Of a DNA stretch of 64,000 nucleotides, positions 15,638 to 24,665 are shown in pieces (position 1 is the first letter of the stretch; the number at the start of each line of letters is the position of its first letter). The stretch is from Bacteroidota bacterium. Lineage in GTDB: Bacteria; Bacteroidota; Bacteroidia; Flavobacteriales; Weeksellaceae. The stretch is from NCBI GenBank assembly GCA_018902795.1, contig JAHIQD010000020.1:236145-300144 (forward strand), given 5' to 3'. The notes below the pieces were generated by a model. It ran no database searches. It worked only from the letters and a program-made list of their open reading frames with translations, and had not been told where the DNA came from. Made by a program: the position numbers and the translations under genes.

Positions 15638-17740
15638 TTATAAAAACCAGAGTTTGTCTTTTCCGAATTCGGGGATTGTTGTGCCCTGGAAGTGCGGGAG
15701 CATTTCTGCGACCATTTCGGAGTACTTGAGGGTGACAGGCAGGTTCTGCTGTTTTACGGATTTCCAGTACATCCGGCTGAACTGGTAGACCTGATCAATA
15801 AGTTCCCGCGTGGTTCTTGTATCGTCGAGCAGATGTTTTTCTGAACAGAAAAGTTTCAGTTTAATAGGAAATGGATGTCCATCACCTGTCCTAAAGTAGG
15901 CGTCTGCGTAACGGGTATTATTGAAAAGAATGTATTGGCGGTAGCCAACATTGATAAATGTTCCGCTGAACGGCATAAGAACCGGATCGGCAATATCGAA
16001 AGCCGTAATGTCGGCAGATTCTGTCTTATTAACGGAAACAATAAATACAGGTATGTCTATTCCCAGATTCTTCAGTCCATTCTCGATGGGTTCCATTTCT
16101 TCCTTACTCATCGTTTTGTAGAAATGTATGACCAACCGTTTAAGTGTAGGATCCAGACTGGTGTACTGTTTCACTTTGTACATAATGGAACCTGCAAGCT
16201 CACGGGTCTGGTTTTCGTAAAAATGATCGAAACAGTTGAACTGTCCGGTATTATCGAAACTGAAAGCACTTGCAATGTATTTTATGCCGCTCTCCCTATT
16301 GCGGAAAGCACCAACGCCCACAATTAATTCTTTTTTAAGATCGGTATTAAGTTTCCACGGGATGCCGTCGAGTTTTGCTAAAATTGCGATTGCCATATTC
16401 AGCGCACTGTACTCAAAGGAAGCATTGTTCATGGTTTTCCGTGCATCAATGACCTGGGAGAGAATACCTCTATGTAACAACTCTTCCTTCAGGTGGTAGT
16501 ACACCTTCAACTGTTCCGGTGTTGCGTTTTCTTTACTGAAAGGGCTTACATAAATGGCCACATAGCGAATGTTTTTCTCAGTCCGCAGGTTCTGGAGTCC
16601 TTCTTTAATCTCGGGCCATGGATTTTCTTTATCCTGAAAAACAATCTTCAGATTTTTGTCGGGATGATAAGGCGTGAGGATGAATTTATGGAGACCTTTG
16701 AATTCCTGGTGTTTTCCTTTAAAATAGTCGTGCAGCTTCATTACCGCTTCCTGATGGTCGGGGTGAAAGATATAGAAGAACTCGATCACCGCCGCATCAG
16801 AAACATCATAGGGGCCGTGGGCATTTAAACCTTTCATTGGTGATATGTCGGTTTCCCCATTTCCGAAGAGCATCCTGTTGCTTCCGCGACGTACCTCTCC
16901 AATTAATTTGTCGGGGACTTTGTAAAATCCCTCACCGGAAAGGTTTAGTATCCTTTTAAATTCTTCTTTATTTAGGTATTGGGACCAGATGTACTCAATT
17001 TCCTCCTTAAACTTCCTGTATTTGTTTCCGCGATCAGGCGCGTCTGTTTTCTCCTTCAATGCAGCTCTGATATCGAAGTTCCATACGGGATACACCTCTT
17101 CCAGATTTCTCCGAACCGAAACCGGAAGGTCTTCAAATCTGTAAAAATTATTTTCGTGTATTACCCAGTTCAGTGCCCTGGAAGGAATCTCTTCATGTAA
17201 CTCTTCAACGGATTTCCTGAATACTTTTGAGGTAACTTTATAAATTACCATGAGTTCCCATCCTTCGGAAACAACTGATTTCTGGACTTTAAGCGAGAAT
17301 TTCCTGTACAGGTCATACCTTCCGGACAGGTCTTTTTTTGCTGCAGGAAGCCACACTTCGGTAGATTCAATATAGTCGGGCATTACCAGACAGCCTTTTT
17401 CTCTGAAGTATGCCGCAACCAACGAGTTGCAGTATTTTTTGAGTATTGAAACCGTAAAGGCAGCGTTGTGAACGTTGCGCGATATTTCGGTTCCGTCTTT
17501 TTTAGTTTCGTACGTTTTCTCCGGAGCGGTCTTTTTAGTTACCGGTAAGAATCCTTCTTTTTCCTGTGTGAAGGAGGTCCAATAGTGTTCCTGCTCACCA
17601 AAAAACCCGACGACCTCATCCGGTACCGTTTTATAATACACCCTGACGAGCCCCTGCTCTTCGCGGTTGTTAAAATAAAAAGTAAGCTGCTCCGCTGGCA
17701 ACTTAAAGGTAAGGATGTTGAAGTGGAGGTTTTGATTCAT
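15638..17740 (-). CDS. Long prokaryotic Argonaute with degenerate PIWI catalytic site
   Basis: 700 residues, within the range of long pAgos (N-L1-PAZ-L2-MID-PIWI). The MID domain keeps the guide 5'-phosphate pocket as Y414, K418, Q429 and K456 (YYHLKEELL..GILSQVI...LAKLDG). The PIWI domain starts at ELIVGVGAF (about 470) and ends with the usual LPVTLKYSEMVAEML. Active enzymes have Asp at the position of G477 (VGVGAF) and in 'IHRDG'; here the latter reads IHFYK with Tyr541. Target cleavage is therefore unlikely, and guide-directed target binding plus an effector is the more likely mode, as in long-B pAgos. The start ATG at 17740 is preceded by an inverted repeat. It lies between the restriction operon and the DUF6011-like gene. 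Confidence 0.85.
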   Translation of the reverse strand: MNQNLHFNILTFKLPAEQLTFYFNNREEQGLVRVYYKTVPDEVVGFFGEQEHYWTSFTQEKEGFLPVTKKTAPEKTYETKKDGTEISRNVHNAAFTVSILKKYCNSLVAAYFREKGCLVMPDYIESTEVWLPAAKKDLSGRYDLYRKFSLKVQKSVVSEGWELMVIYKVTSKVFRKSVEELHEEIPSRALNWVIHENNFYRFEDLPVSVRRNLEEVYPVWNFDIRAALKEKTDAPDRGNKYRKFKEEIEYIWSQYLNKEEFKRILNLSGEGFYKVPDKLIGEVRRGSNRMLFGNGETDISPMKGLNAHGPYDVSDAAVIEFFYIFHPDHQEAVMKLHDYFKGKHQEFKGLHKFILTPYHPDKNLKIVFQDKENPWPEIKEGLQNLRTEKNIRYVAIYVSPFSKENATPEQLKVYYHLKEELLHRGILSQVIDARKTMNNASFEYSALNMAIAILAKLDGIPWKLNTDLKKELIVGVGAFRNRESGIKYIASAFSFDNTGQFNCFDHFYENQTRELAGSIMYKVKQYTSLDPTLKRLVIHFYKTMSKEEMEPIENGLKNLGIDIPVFIVSVNKTESADITAFDIADPVLMPFSGTFINVGYRQYILFNNTRYADAYFRTGDGHPFPIKLKLFCSEKHLLDDTRTTRELIDQVYQFSRMYWKSVKQQNLPVTLKYSEMVAEMLPHFQGTTIPEFGKDKLWFL

Positions 17741-17772
17741 TGGTAATTTGTATTTTCATACCAATTTACCAA
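17740..17772. promoter_or_regulatory. Inverted repeat overlapping the Argonaute start region
   Basis: TTGGTAA (17740-17746) and TTACCAA (17766-17772) are inverted, with further inner pairing (GTAT/ATAC). It lies immediately before the Argonaute ATG. It could be an operator or a leader hairpin limiting expression of the Argonaute. Confidence 0.45.
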
Positions 17773-17837
17773 ATTTTTTTATTACAATAAAAAGATTAAC
17801 AGTAATGAATAGAAATAATCATCGGTAAAATTAATAT

Positions 17838-19583
17838 TTATTGCATTCTCGATCGCCAACTGTGAATTTCATTTGTAATACCTGCTTTCCATTGTGGTGC
17901 CCGAGCGTTGCGCATTACCAAACATCTTTCTATCAGTGTTTTAAAATCTGAATTACTAAACCTTTTTAAGGATAATAACTCAAACACTGTAATAAAATCA
18001 GACAAAGTCATTGGAACAATGTTTACAAATTCCTCAGAATCCTGTTTATACCAAACACCAATTCGAAAAGTTTCTGCAACATTATTATCGACACTTGGCG
18101 CGATAAATAAGCAATAAACATCTTTATTAGGATATTCATCCTGGTATTGCACAGTATGTCTTCTAACAGGTTCGCTTTCTGCTGCCATTTGTCTATGGGA
18201 AGTTGTAAGTGTGACTTCAACAATCAATACATAAGTTTCAAACTCAATTACTAGATCAGCACCACCACCAGGGGCAGTATTCCTCGGTAAGAAATCCTGA
18301 TCAACAGGAAAACGTCGGGTAGAATGTGCGGGAACAACAATTTCGTTAATTGCTAAGAAGCTTCGCCAAACTGCCCATTCGAGATAAGCTGGTTTGTCGT
18401 CAATCTCTAAATCTGCATCAGTATTTTCACCGTTGAGAGTACGCAGATAATTAAGTATATCAAGAACTGATTCATCAGATTGTTGTTCAATAGCATAGTC
18501 ATCCTCCCTTTCCCAGTTATTATATGTAATCAATTCAAATCTGACCTCCTGTATTTCTTGTATTGGACTATCCATTGTCAGACTCTGAGCACGATTTAGT
18601 AATGAATTGCTTCGATCTCGAATAGAAGTTGCTAAGGTCTGTATTTCTGAAAGCGCAAACGCTTTATCATCGGTCGGTAGAGGATAAGTGTTTTTGTAAA
18701 AAAAATTGAGATACGGAATAGTGTCTTCTGAAACAATAAATTGGGGCTCCGTTTCTAATAATTTTTCTACATAACGCAACTTGTTTAGTCTAATAACTAT
18801 TGTTTGTCCTATACGTGAAAACAAACCAGATAGTGAAAAATATCTAAAAGTAGTGTCGGCATAGTCATTTACAACAGAATTTGGATTTATTCCAATCTCT
18901 GTTCGCAAAGAAACTTTATATCTTTCCCGTAACGCTTTTCTTAATCTAGAGGTGGTACAGTTCGAAAGTTCAGAACGATATTGTAAAATTTGTTGGTAAA
19001 TTTCAATAGGTAATTCTGGAGTATGATTTTGAAATTTATGCAGAAATAATCCTGTCTCAAATTTATTTAGTCCTGCTTTCCCATTCGCCTGGAGTAAAAT
19101 TAAAACCTGCAGAAACAATATAAATGGTTTCATTTTCCCATCAGGAAAAGCACTTTCTAAAGGGTTGGGTAATTCATAACAGCAAAACTGTCTTGTGTAT
19201 ATTTCGTCAATCTCGGGTATTGACTTAGCGTTGATAAGTTTTTGCCCTGCGGGCGTTATTTGGTAAGCTGAATCAATTAAAGGTAATCCAATTCTACGAA
19301 AAAACTGCGCAGGAAGTTCATAAATGTCATTAACCTTATATTTTTCATAGCTGATAAAACCTAGCTGATAGAAGGCTGCCCGCCACTTCCTCCCGTTCCA
19401 TTCTGAAGGTGCACCCTCATAGTCAAGAACTTCTCTTTCTTTGAGTTTGGCATGTAACCTTGTTTCTCTTTCAACGCCTTTTGCATTTCCTGAAAAACCT
19501 TCTTCAAGGTAAACTTTTAAAGCATTCTCGATTCTTTTGGGATTCCTAACAGTTGTGTTTCCTATATTCCAAACTCGGGGCAT
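17838..19583 (-). CDS. AlwI-family type IIS restriction endonuclease
   Basis: 581 residues. The N-terminus (VWNIGNTTVRNPKRIENAL..) and overall size match the AlwI family of restriction enzymes. A PD-(D/E)xK-type core is visible near residues 430-455: PGGGADLVIEFETYVLIVEVT, with Asp in GADLVIEF and Glu in VEVT. R.AlwI recognises the asymmetric site GGATC and cuts outside it. Two adenine methyltransferases precede it on the same strand (10-base gap), which fits an asymmetric site needing one enzyme per strand. Exact specificity here is inferred, not seen. Confidence 0.85.
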   Translation of the reverse strand: MPRVWNIGNTTVRNPKRIENALKVYLEEGFSGNAKGVERETRLHAKLKEREVLDYEGAPSEWNGRKWRAAFYQLGFISYEKYKVNDIYELPAQFFRRIGLPLIDSAYQITPAGQKLINAKSIPEIDEIYTRQFCCYELPNPLESAFPDGKMKPFILFLQVLILLQANGKAGLNKFETGLFLHKFQNHTPELPIEIYQQILQYRSELSNCTTSRLRKALRERYKVSLRTEIGINPNSVVNDYADTTFRYFSLSGLFSRIGQTIVIRLNKLRYVEKLLETEPQFIVSEDTIPYLNFFYKNTYPLPTDDKAFALSEIQTLATSIRDRSNSLLNRAQSLTMDSPIQEIQEVRFELITYNNWEREDDYAIEQQSDESVLDILNYLRTLNGENTDADLEIDDKPAYLEWAVWRSFLAINEIVVPAHSTRRFPVDQDFLPRNTAPGGGADLVIEFETYVLIVEVTLTTSHRQMAAESEPVRRHTVQYQDEYPNKDVYCLFIAPSVDNNVAETFRIGVWYKQDSEEFVNIVPMTLSDFITVFELLSLKRFSNSDFKTLIERCLVMRNARAPQWKAGITNEIHSWRSRMQ

Positions 19584-19593
19584 ATAAATAATT

Positions 19594-20655
19594 TTATTGA
19601 GCTACAAACAAATATTCTTTTACTTTATTAGCATTATTACCAATTTTATGATTTTGATTGCCAAACGAATAAAGATAATCAATTTCATGAACGACCACGT
19701 CTTTTTTATGCTTTTTCAACATTACAAGTAATTCTTCTTTACTTGGAAGTGAATTGGAACTATAAGATATGGCAATAATAGAATCACTATAAGTATCAAT
19801 TAAATTCTCAAAAGCCAGATATGTCTCCTTTTTAGTTGAGAAAGGAGAATGGTAGCTTTTAAATTTTTTAGTAGTTGTATTCTCCTGTATCTCTACACCT
19901 TTCCAATTACGAACTAAGCCTTCAACAAAATGGTACCTTCTTACATAATCGTTGTCTGAATTTGGAGTATAGTAAGGAGGATCTAGATAGATAAGATCTG
20001 TTTCGACCTTTAAATTTTGGGCTGACTCATTATGGGAATAACATTCTGCATCGCCACTGAACACGGCATCATTAAATAATTTAACATTTAATACAAAATG
20101 TTCCTTTAATGAAAGTCGCATATCTTTTCGCCCATCATCATATCTTTCGCCAGTAAAAGTGAAAATACCCCGTGCCCTTTTCTTCATGCATGATCGAGCT
20201 AAGGCCGAAAGTGCAATTGCTCTTTTATATTCCGAATCAAGTAAATCTATATTGAATCTAACCCTATCTAAAAACATATTGTCTTCATCACTAAAATATA
20301 ATCCCTTAAATTTATTTGTAATAAAATTTTGGTCATTTTTGTGATTAAGTAAAAATTCTACTTCACTATCACTGACGTTTTCAGAGGAATTTTCAATTAA
20401 GGCTTTTGAAATTAAATAGCTGAAGGTTAAAAAATCATTTGTAATTACCTTTTTTCCGACAGTTTTAAAAAGATATGAAACTACATTGCTACCTGCAAAT
20501 GCGTCGTAGAATGTATTAAACTCATAACCCTCTAATATTCGTAAAATATTTGGAATCAATTTGTTTTTACTCCCCATATACCTTGTGCCGGGAAATTTAT
20601 TAAACTTCTCGGTATCATTAATATATTCAAACAAATTATCCACGGTTTCCTCCAA
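19594..20655 (-). CDS. D12-class adenine-N6 DNA methyltransferase
   Basis: 353 residues. SAM-binding and catalytic motifs are GTRYMGSKNKLIPNI (motif X-like), FYDAFAGSNVVSY (motif I) and LIYLDPPYYTP (motif IV, DPPY). This is the 'RYMGSK' type of D12 methyltransferases that often accompanies type IIS enzymes. It probably methylates one strand of the asymmetric site. It overlaps the preceding methyltransferase by 20 bases, so the two are coupled. Confidence 0.9.
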   Translation of the reverse strand: MEETVDNLFEYINDTEKFNKFPGTRYMGSKNKLIPNILRILEGYEFNTFYDAFAGSNVVSYLFKTVGKKVITNDFLTFSYLISKALIENSSENVSDSEVEFLLNHKNDQNFITNKFKGLYFSDEDNMFLDRVRFNIDLLDSEYKRAIALSALARSCMKKRARGIFTFTGERYDDGRKDMRLSLKEHFVLNVKLFNDAVFSGDAECYSHNESAQNLKVETDLIYLDPPYYTPNSDNDYVRRYHFVEGLVRNWKGVEIQENTTTKKFKSYHSPFSTKKETYLAFENLIDTYSDSIIAISYSSNSLPSKEELLVMLKKHKKDVVVHEIDYLYSFGNQNHKIGNNANKVKEYLFVAQ

Positions 20656-21508
20656 TTACAATAATATCTTTTCCAGTTCTGGTTTTAGCATTGCTGCTTA
20701 TCATCCTTTTTGTCTCAATTATTTTAATATCATAATCGGAGTAAAGATCTAAAATTATCTCATGATCTGAATTAGTCAATAAAACATTACATCCTAAATT
20801 AACAAGTCGATCAAACTCATTTTTCAAATTAATTTGGTCTTCAAGGTAAAAAAATTCCTTGGTGTATCTCTTAAAATCCGAATTTTTTCCGACCGGATAA
20901 TATGGAGGGTCTAAAAAGATGAAATCATCATTTTCTGCTTTCTTTTTTAATACACTTAAGTAATCTCCTAGTATTATTTCGGTATTTACTAAAAATTCGC
21001 TGGCGTCTTTTAATACTTCCTTATTTAGAAAATTTGCATTGCCTTTGCCATATGGCACGTTAAAATGACCATTTTTATTTACTCTATACAAACCATTGAA
21101 ACATGTTTTGTTAAGATATATGAGCCTGGCTGCAATAAAAGCATCCGCTAAGTCTGAACTGTGCTTTGCTCTTATATCGTAGTAGAATTCTGGTGTATTT
21201 TCGAAGCTAGAAAGGATTTCAATTACTTCATCAAGATTATCTCTAATCTGTTTGTATGTTATAACTAATTCAGGATTGGAATCAGAAATAATTGATGACT
21301 CGGCATTTAAACTAAAATACATTGCGCCGCCCCCAATAAAAGGCTCTATATACTTATTAAAATGTGTAGGCGCGAACTTATGTAAATAAGGCAATAACTG
21401 CGTTTTACCACCCGCCCATTTTAAAAATGGTTTGATTCCTAACGAATTTTTAAACAACCCAATAGGCTCTTCAACTATATTATTTGAGATTTGAGATTCT
21501 TTGTACAT
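20636..21508 (-). CDS. Dam-like D12-class adenine DNA methyltransferase
   Basis: 290 residues with FLKWAGGKTQLLPYL (motif X), YIEPFIGGGAMYF (motif I), CFNGLYRVNKNGHFNVPYG and FIFLDPPYYPV (motif IV). This is the Dam/DpnM type, whose members modify adenine in GATC-containing sites, consistent with a GGATC-like target for the whole system. It is the first gene of the restriction-modification operon, which is the safe order for protecting the chromosome before nuclease is made. Confidence 0.9.
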   Translation of the reverse strand: MYKESQISNNIVEEPIGLFKNSLGIKPFLKWAGGKTQLLPYLHKFAPTHFNKYIEPFIGGGAMYFSLNAESSIISDSNPELVITYKQIRDNLDEVIEILSSFENTPEFYYDIRAKHSSDLADAFIAARLIYLNKTCFNGLYRVNKNGHFNVPYGKGNANFLNKEVLKDASEFLVNTEIILGDYLSVLKKKAENDDFIFLDPPYYPVGKNSDFKRYTKEFFYLEDQINLKNEFDRLVNLGCNVLLTNSDHEIILDLYSDYDIKIIETKRMISSNAKTRTGKDIIVIGGNRG

Positions 21509-21922
21509 ACTTTACTAACTTAACTTCTGGAACTATAATAAATTAATTTATTATTAAATCCCGTTTATTCATTCTTAAAATAATATCCTAAATTACTCTC
21601 ATGCCGGGAATATTATTAAATTTTAATTCGCGATTCAAGCACATCTTGTGGATGGTCATTTTGGATATTAACTATTTAGTAGAACAGAAGGAAACATGCA
21701 AATGGACTAATTTTATCTATAATCAATCGCATACCAGTTTCCTACACTTTCAAAAATATATTAAATAATATCATCTAATACTATCTTCGCACTAAATAGA
21801 TTTAAGAAATATTTACATATTTGCAATTACTCGTCAAATATATGGAAGATTAGCGCGATAATTTACACAATGTATTTAAAATTATTGTGTAAGAATATTA
21901 AGGATTTAAAGGAAACTGAGGA
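21509..21922. other. AT-rich gene-free region upstream of the restriction operon
   Basis: No gene is seen. It is markedly AT-rich and separates the restriction operon from the replication module. It must hold the operon promoter. A perfect 20-bp palindrome lies 26 bases before the first methyltransferase start. Confidence 0.55.
21535..21554. promoter_or_regulatory. Perfect 20-bp palindrome before the methyltransferase operon
   Basis: ATAATAAATT is followed directly by its reverse complement AATTTATTAT. Position and symmetry suggest an operator for autoregulation. No separate controller (C) protein gene is present in the operon. Confidence 0.5.
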
Positions 21923-23737
21923 CTAACCGTCCTCAACTTCCTTGGTTTCCTCACCTTCCTCAACTATTAGATTAATATAATCATCCTGCGCTTCGTGATG
22001 AATCAAACCCGCTTTCTTAAATGAAGCGATGTACCCTTCCGCAGTCTTGCCCGGAATGCCGTATCCCGATGCTACTTCCAAATACTTCTGGCGGTTGAAG
22101 TTTCGCGGTAAACTGTTCAGGAACTTCTCTTTCTTGTTCATCTGCTTCTGGGGCTTAATCTCATGGGGCAATTCGTTGTAGACTTTAGCGGAATGCTTCA
22201 CCAGTACTTTTATCATCGCAATGGCTGTATTGAAGTCCTGTTCCTCACAAACCATCGTTTCGGAAATCTCCCCATGTTCCAGGATGCGCAAAACTGAGAG
22301 AATCATGGCAAGGCGAAAGGCAATGAGTCCGAGCCTTCTAACAGAACCCATGTAATCCAGTCCCTTCAAACTGATATACATCGTCTGAATCTCGGCGAAT
22401 AATTCATTGAACTTCATTTTCTGCTCTTCTGTTAAAGTAAACTTGATGTCGGGATTTCGCATCAGATTACCGTACAGGGCATAGAACTCATTTCCCAAAT
22501 CATCAAAGTACGCTTCCAATCCGTTCTCCGCAGCAGATTCAAAAACATTCTTCCAGACTGGGCGAACATTCATCGAATAAAACATAAACCGTGAGAACAA
22601 ACCATTCTCCGCACTGGGAATCAAGGCAGCCACCTGTTGGGGAGTACCCGAAAGTACCGCTGAAAGGCAGGGATTCTCTATATCCACATACTCACGGTCT
22701 GTACGCCTGTAGTAGGAAATGGTTTCGTGATGATAAGCCTTGCGGAATCCGTCGCTGTAATTACCATAATCACTCTTGAATGCCTGGGCAAGGGTATCGC
22801 CTTCGGTCTCGAAAATCAGTCCACGCCCATCGCTGTCGCCCAACAACTGGTAGGCTCCCGTGGAAGAGTTATTTGCCGGAATAAAAAGTAGTTTTTCAGG
22901 CGGTTTGGCAGGTTTCTCCGCACTTTCATCTTTACCCTTTGCCGCGTTGTACTGGGCCATTTCTATTTCATACCGTTGTTTCAGTTCCTTCGCACGGTCA
23001 CGCAATTCCTTGTGAACTGGATTCACCAGCTGCCGGCAATGGATGAGACGGCCTTTGCCTGCAGACGCCTGGGCGGTAATGAAGAGGAAAAGATTCGGAA
23101 ATACCTTCCTGCCGTCATAGATTCCATAGAGTTTCGGGAGACAGGCACTCATTGCCGTAATGCTGCCCAGCAGCAGAATATCCCGTTCCTCATTTGAAGC
23201 CGCCACCTGCACTACCCTTTTGAGGAATTCAGGAAGTTGAGGAAACAGGGAATCGGGAAAGTTTGGAAGTGTGACTTTCTGCCCCAACATCTCACCACCG
23301 GTGAACTCCCCGGTAAATTCGCCACTTATCTCCCCTGCCTTTTTTTCCGAAGTTTTACCGTATTTACCAAGGGAAATATCGATTCCGGCATCCTTTGCCC
23401 TGAAGAAAAAGGATTTGATAGTAACGCCACTTTTCTTCGATCTAAGACACTGCGTAAATTGCCTGTCGCATTCCTCAGCATTATAGCCGGGATGCATGGC
23501 GCTTGCCCTGTGGAACAGATCCCTGCCGCTTTCGCCAAACTCTTCGGAAAGGGCAAAGCCTATATTTATCCAGTCCTGGTAGGATTGAGTAAGGTCAATT
23601 CCTTTTTTCTCCAGTTCACGGATTATGGTGTCCGCTTCTTCATATACCGTATTGGGTATGGTGTTTTCTGTATGTTTCACTTTTTGTGCAGGAACGGCTT
23701 CTGTGAGCCATTCTTTTGGATTGAATATCTTTTGCAT
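21923..23737 (-). CDS. PriCT-2/DUF3987 replication protein of the island
   Basis: 604 residues. Residues about 35-115 (LTQSYQDWINIGFALSEEFGESG.. up to TIKSFFFRAKDAGI) form a PriCT_2-like primase C-terminal domain. The remainder is DUF3987, including LLLGSITAMSACLP..Y, TAQASAGKGR (a modified P-loop with GKG) and a helicase-like centre. Such proteins occur next to VirE-N proteins in Bacteroidota integrative elements and are thought to serve element replication. It follows the BT4734-like gene with a 6-base gap. Confidence 0.85.
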   Translation of the reverse strand: MQKIFNPKEWLTEAVPAQKVKHTENTIPNTVYEEADTIIRELEKKGIDLTQSYQDWINIGFALSEEFGESGRDLFHRASAMHPGYNAEECDRQFTQCLRSKKSGVTIKSFFFRAKDAGIDISLGKYGKTSEKKAGEISGEFTGEFTGGEMLGQKVTLPNFPDSLFPQLPEFLKRVVQVAASNEERDILLLGSITAMSACLPKLYGIYDGRKVFPNLFLFITAQASAGKGRLIHCRQLVNPVHKELRDRAKELKQRYEIEMAQYNAAKGKDESAEKPAKPPEKLLFIPANNSSTGAYQLLGDSDGRGLIFETEGDTLAQAFKSDYGNYSDGFRKAYHHETISYYRRTDREYVDIENPCLSAVLSGTPQQVAALIPSAENGLFSRFMFYSMNVRPVWKNVFESAAENGLEAYFDDLGNEFYALYGNLMRNPDIKFTLTEEQKMKFNELFAEIQTMYISLKGLDYMGSVRRLGLIAFRLAMILSVLRILEHGEISETMVCEEQDFNTAIAMIKVLVKHSAKVYNELPHEIKPQKQMNKKEKFLNSLPRNFNRQKYLEVASGYGIPGKTAEGYIASFKKAGLIHHEAQDDYINLIVEEGEETKEVEDG

Positions 23738-23743
23738 CTTGTT

Positions 23744-24664
23744 TTACAGGTATTTGGGATTAATATAAACCTCGCTGTCGTGAGGGAGGAAACATGCACG
23801 GGAAATATCCTTCCCGGACTGATCTACGGTTAAACCGTAGGCAGCTTTCATATAATTGGATACCGCCTGGAAATATTCGTGGTGCGGTGCCTGCCGCAGG
23901 TCTATGGGAATTATCCATTTAAGACCTTCTCCTGATGGGGAAACAAAGAGCATTTCTGTTTCAAAGTATTCATCCTTCAGCAGTTTTTCTTTCAGTGCCT
24001 GGGTTTCCTCTAAATGATCCAGATCTATTGTCAGTAATCCGGAATGGTTCTTTAATTCCGCATCGCTGCGTTTATGAAAGGTGCCTGAAAATGTGGCATA
24101 GTGAAAGTTCTCTGCTTTAAATTTCCGTGCTTCCTTTCCATCCGTAATACTTCTCAGTTTTTCTGTCTGCGTTTTGAATGCTTCACTTCTGATCTTGTTA
24201 TAAACCTGCACGAGGGAGAGTTCCTTATGAGGAACCGTGTTCCGTACGGGATTCAGGAAATAACTGACCATAGGCGCATCCATTGTGCGTTCGATGAGCT
24301 TCTGAGCATTTTCCGACAGCAACGGTTTTTTATAGAAATTCTTTTCTTCATCCAGCCGCAGGTGCATGACTTCATTAATCTTATCCAACAGTTCCTGACC
24401 GCTAAGGTTAAAAGCCAGTTCGGCAAAATCGAATACATCGCCCTGGAATTCCCAGTTTTCGGAATCGGTGTGCCGGGCGCATCCATCAACAATCTTCACT
24501 ACCAGCGTTTCCCTGTCGTGATTGAAGGGATTCTTTGTGGGTTTGCAGTCCCTTCCCGAAAGGGAAAGGACCGTGTCACCCGGATAGTGTTTCCGTAGGA
24601 TAAACGCATAGATGATCAATCCGTAATGCGTCTTATCCAGTATCGTTTTTCTTGTCGCCTTCAT
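23744..24664 (-). CDS. BT4734/VirE-N-like primase-related protein
   Basis: About 306 residues from ATG 24664 (MKATRKTILDKTHYG), which sits 1 base after the stop of the HTH gene; a longer in-frame start at 24709 would overlap that gene. The C-terminal part (HSGLLTIDLDHLEE.. ETEMLFVSPSGEGLKWIIPI) is the BT4734-like/VirE N-terminal domain, related to archaeo-eukaryotic primases, with the acidic pair in IDLDHL. It acts with the DUF3987 protein downstream in element replication. Confidence 0.82.
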   Translation of the reverse strand: MKATRKTILDKTHYGLIIYAFILRKHYPGDTVLSLSGRDCKPTKNPFNHDRETLVVKIVDGCARHTDSENWEFQGDVFDFAELAFNLSGQELLDKINEVMHLRLDEEKNFYKKPLLSENAQKLIERTMDAPMVSYFLNPVRNTVPHKELSLVQVYNKIRSEAFKTQTEKLRSITDGKEARKFKAENFHYATFSGTFHKRSDAELKNHSGLLTIDLDHLEETQALKEKLLKDEYFETEMLFVSPSGEGLKWIIPIDLRQAPHHEYFQAVSNYMKAAYGLTVDQSGKDISRACFLPHDSEVYINPKYL

Positions 24665-24665
24665 C

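Noticed and set aside
15638..17740. pPIWI-RE or short pAgo system (SPARTA type)
   Set aside because: The protein has the length and layout of a long pAgo, and there is no TIR/SIR2-APAZ partner and no DinG-type helicase beside it.
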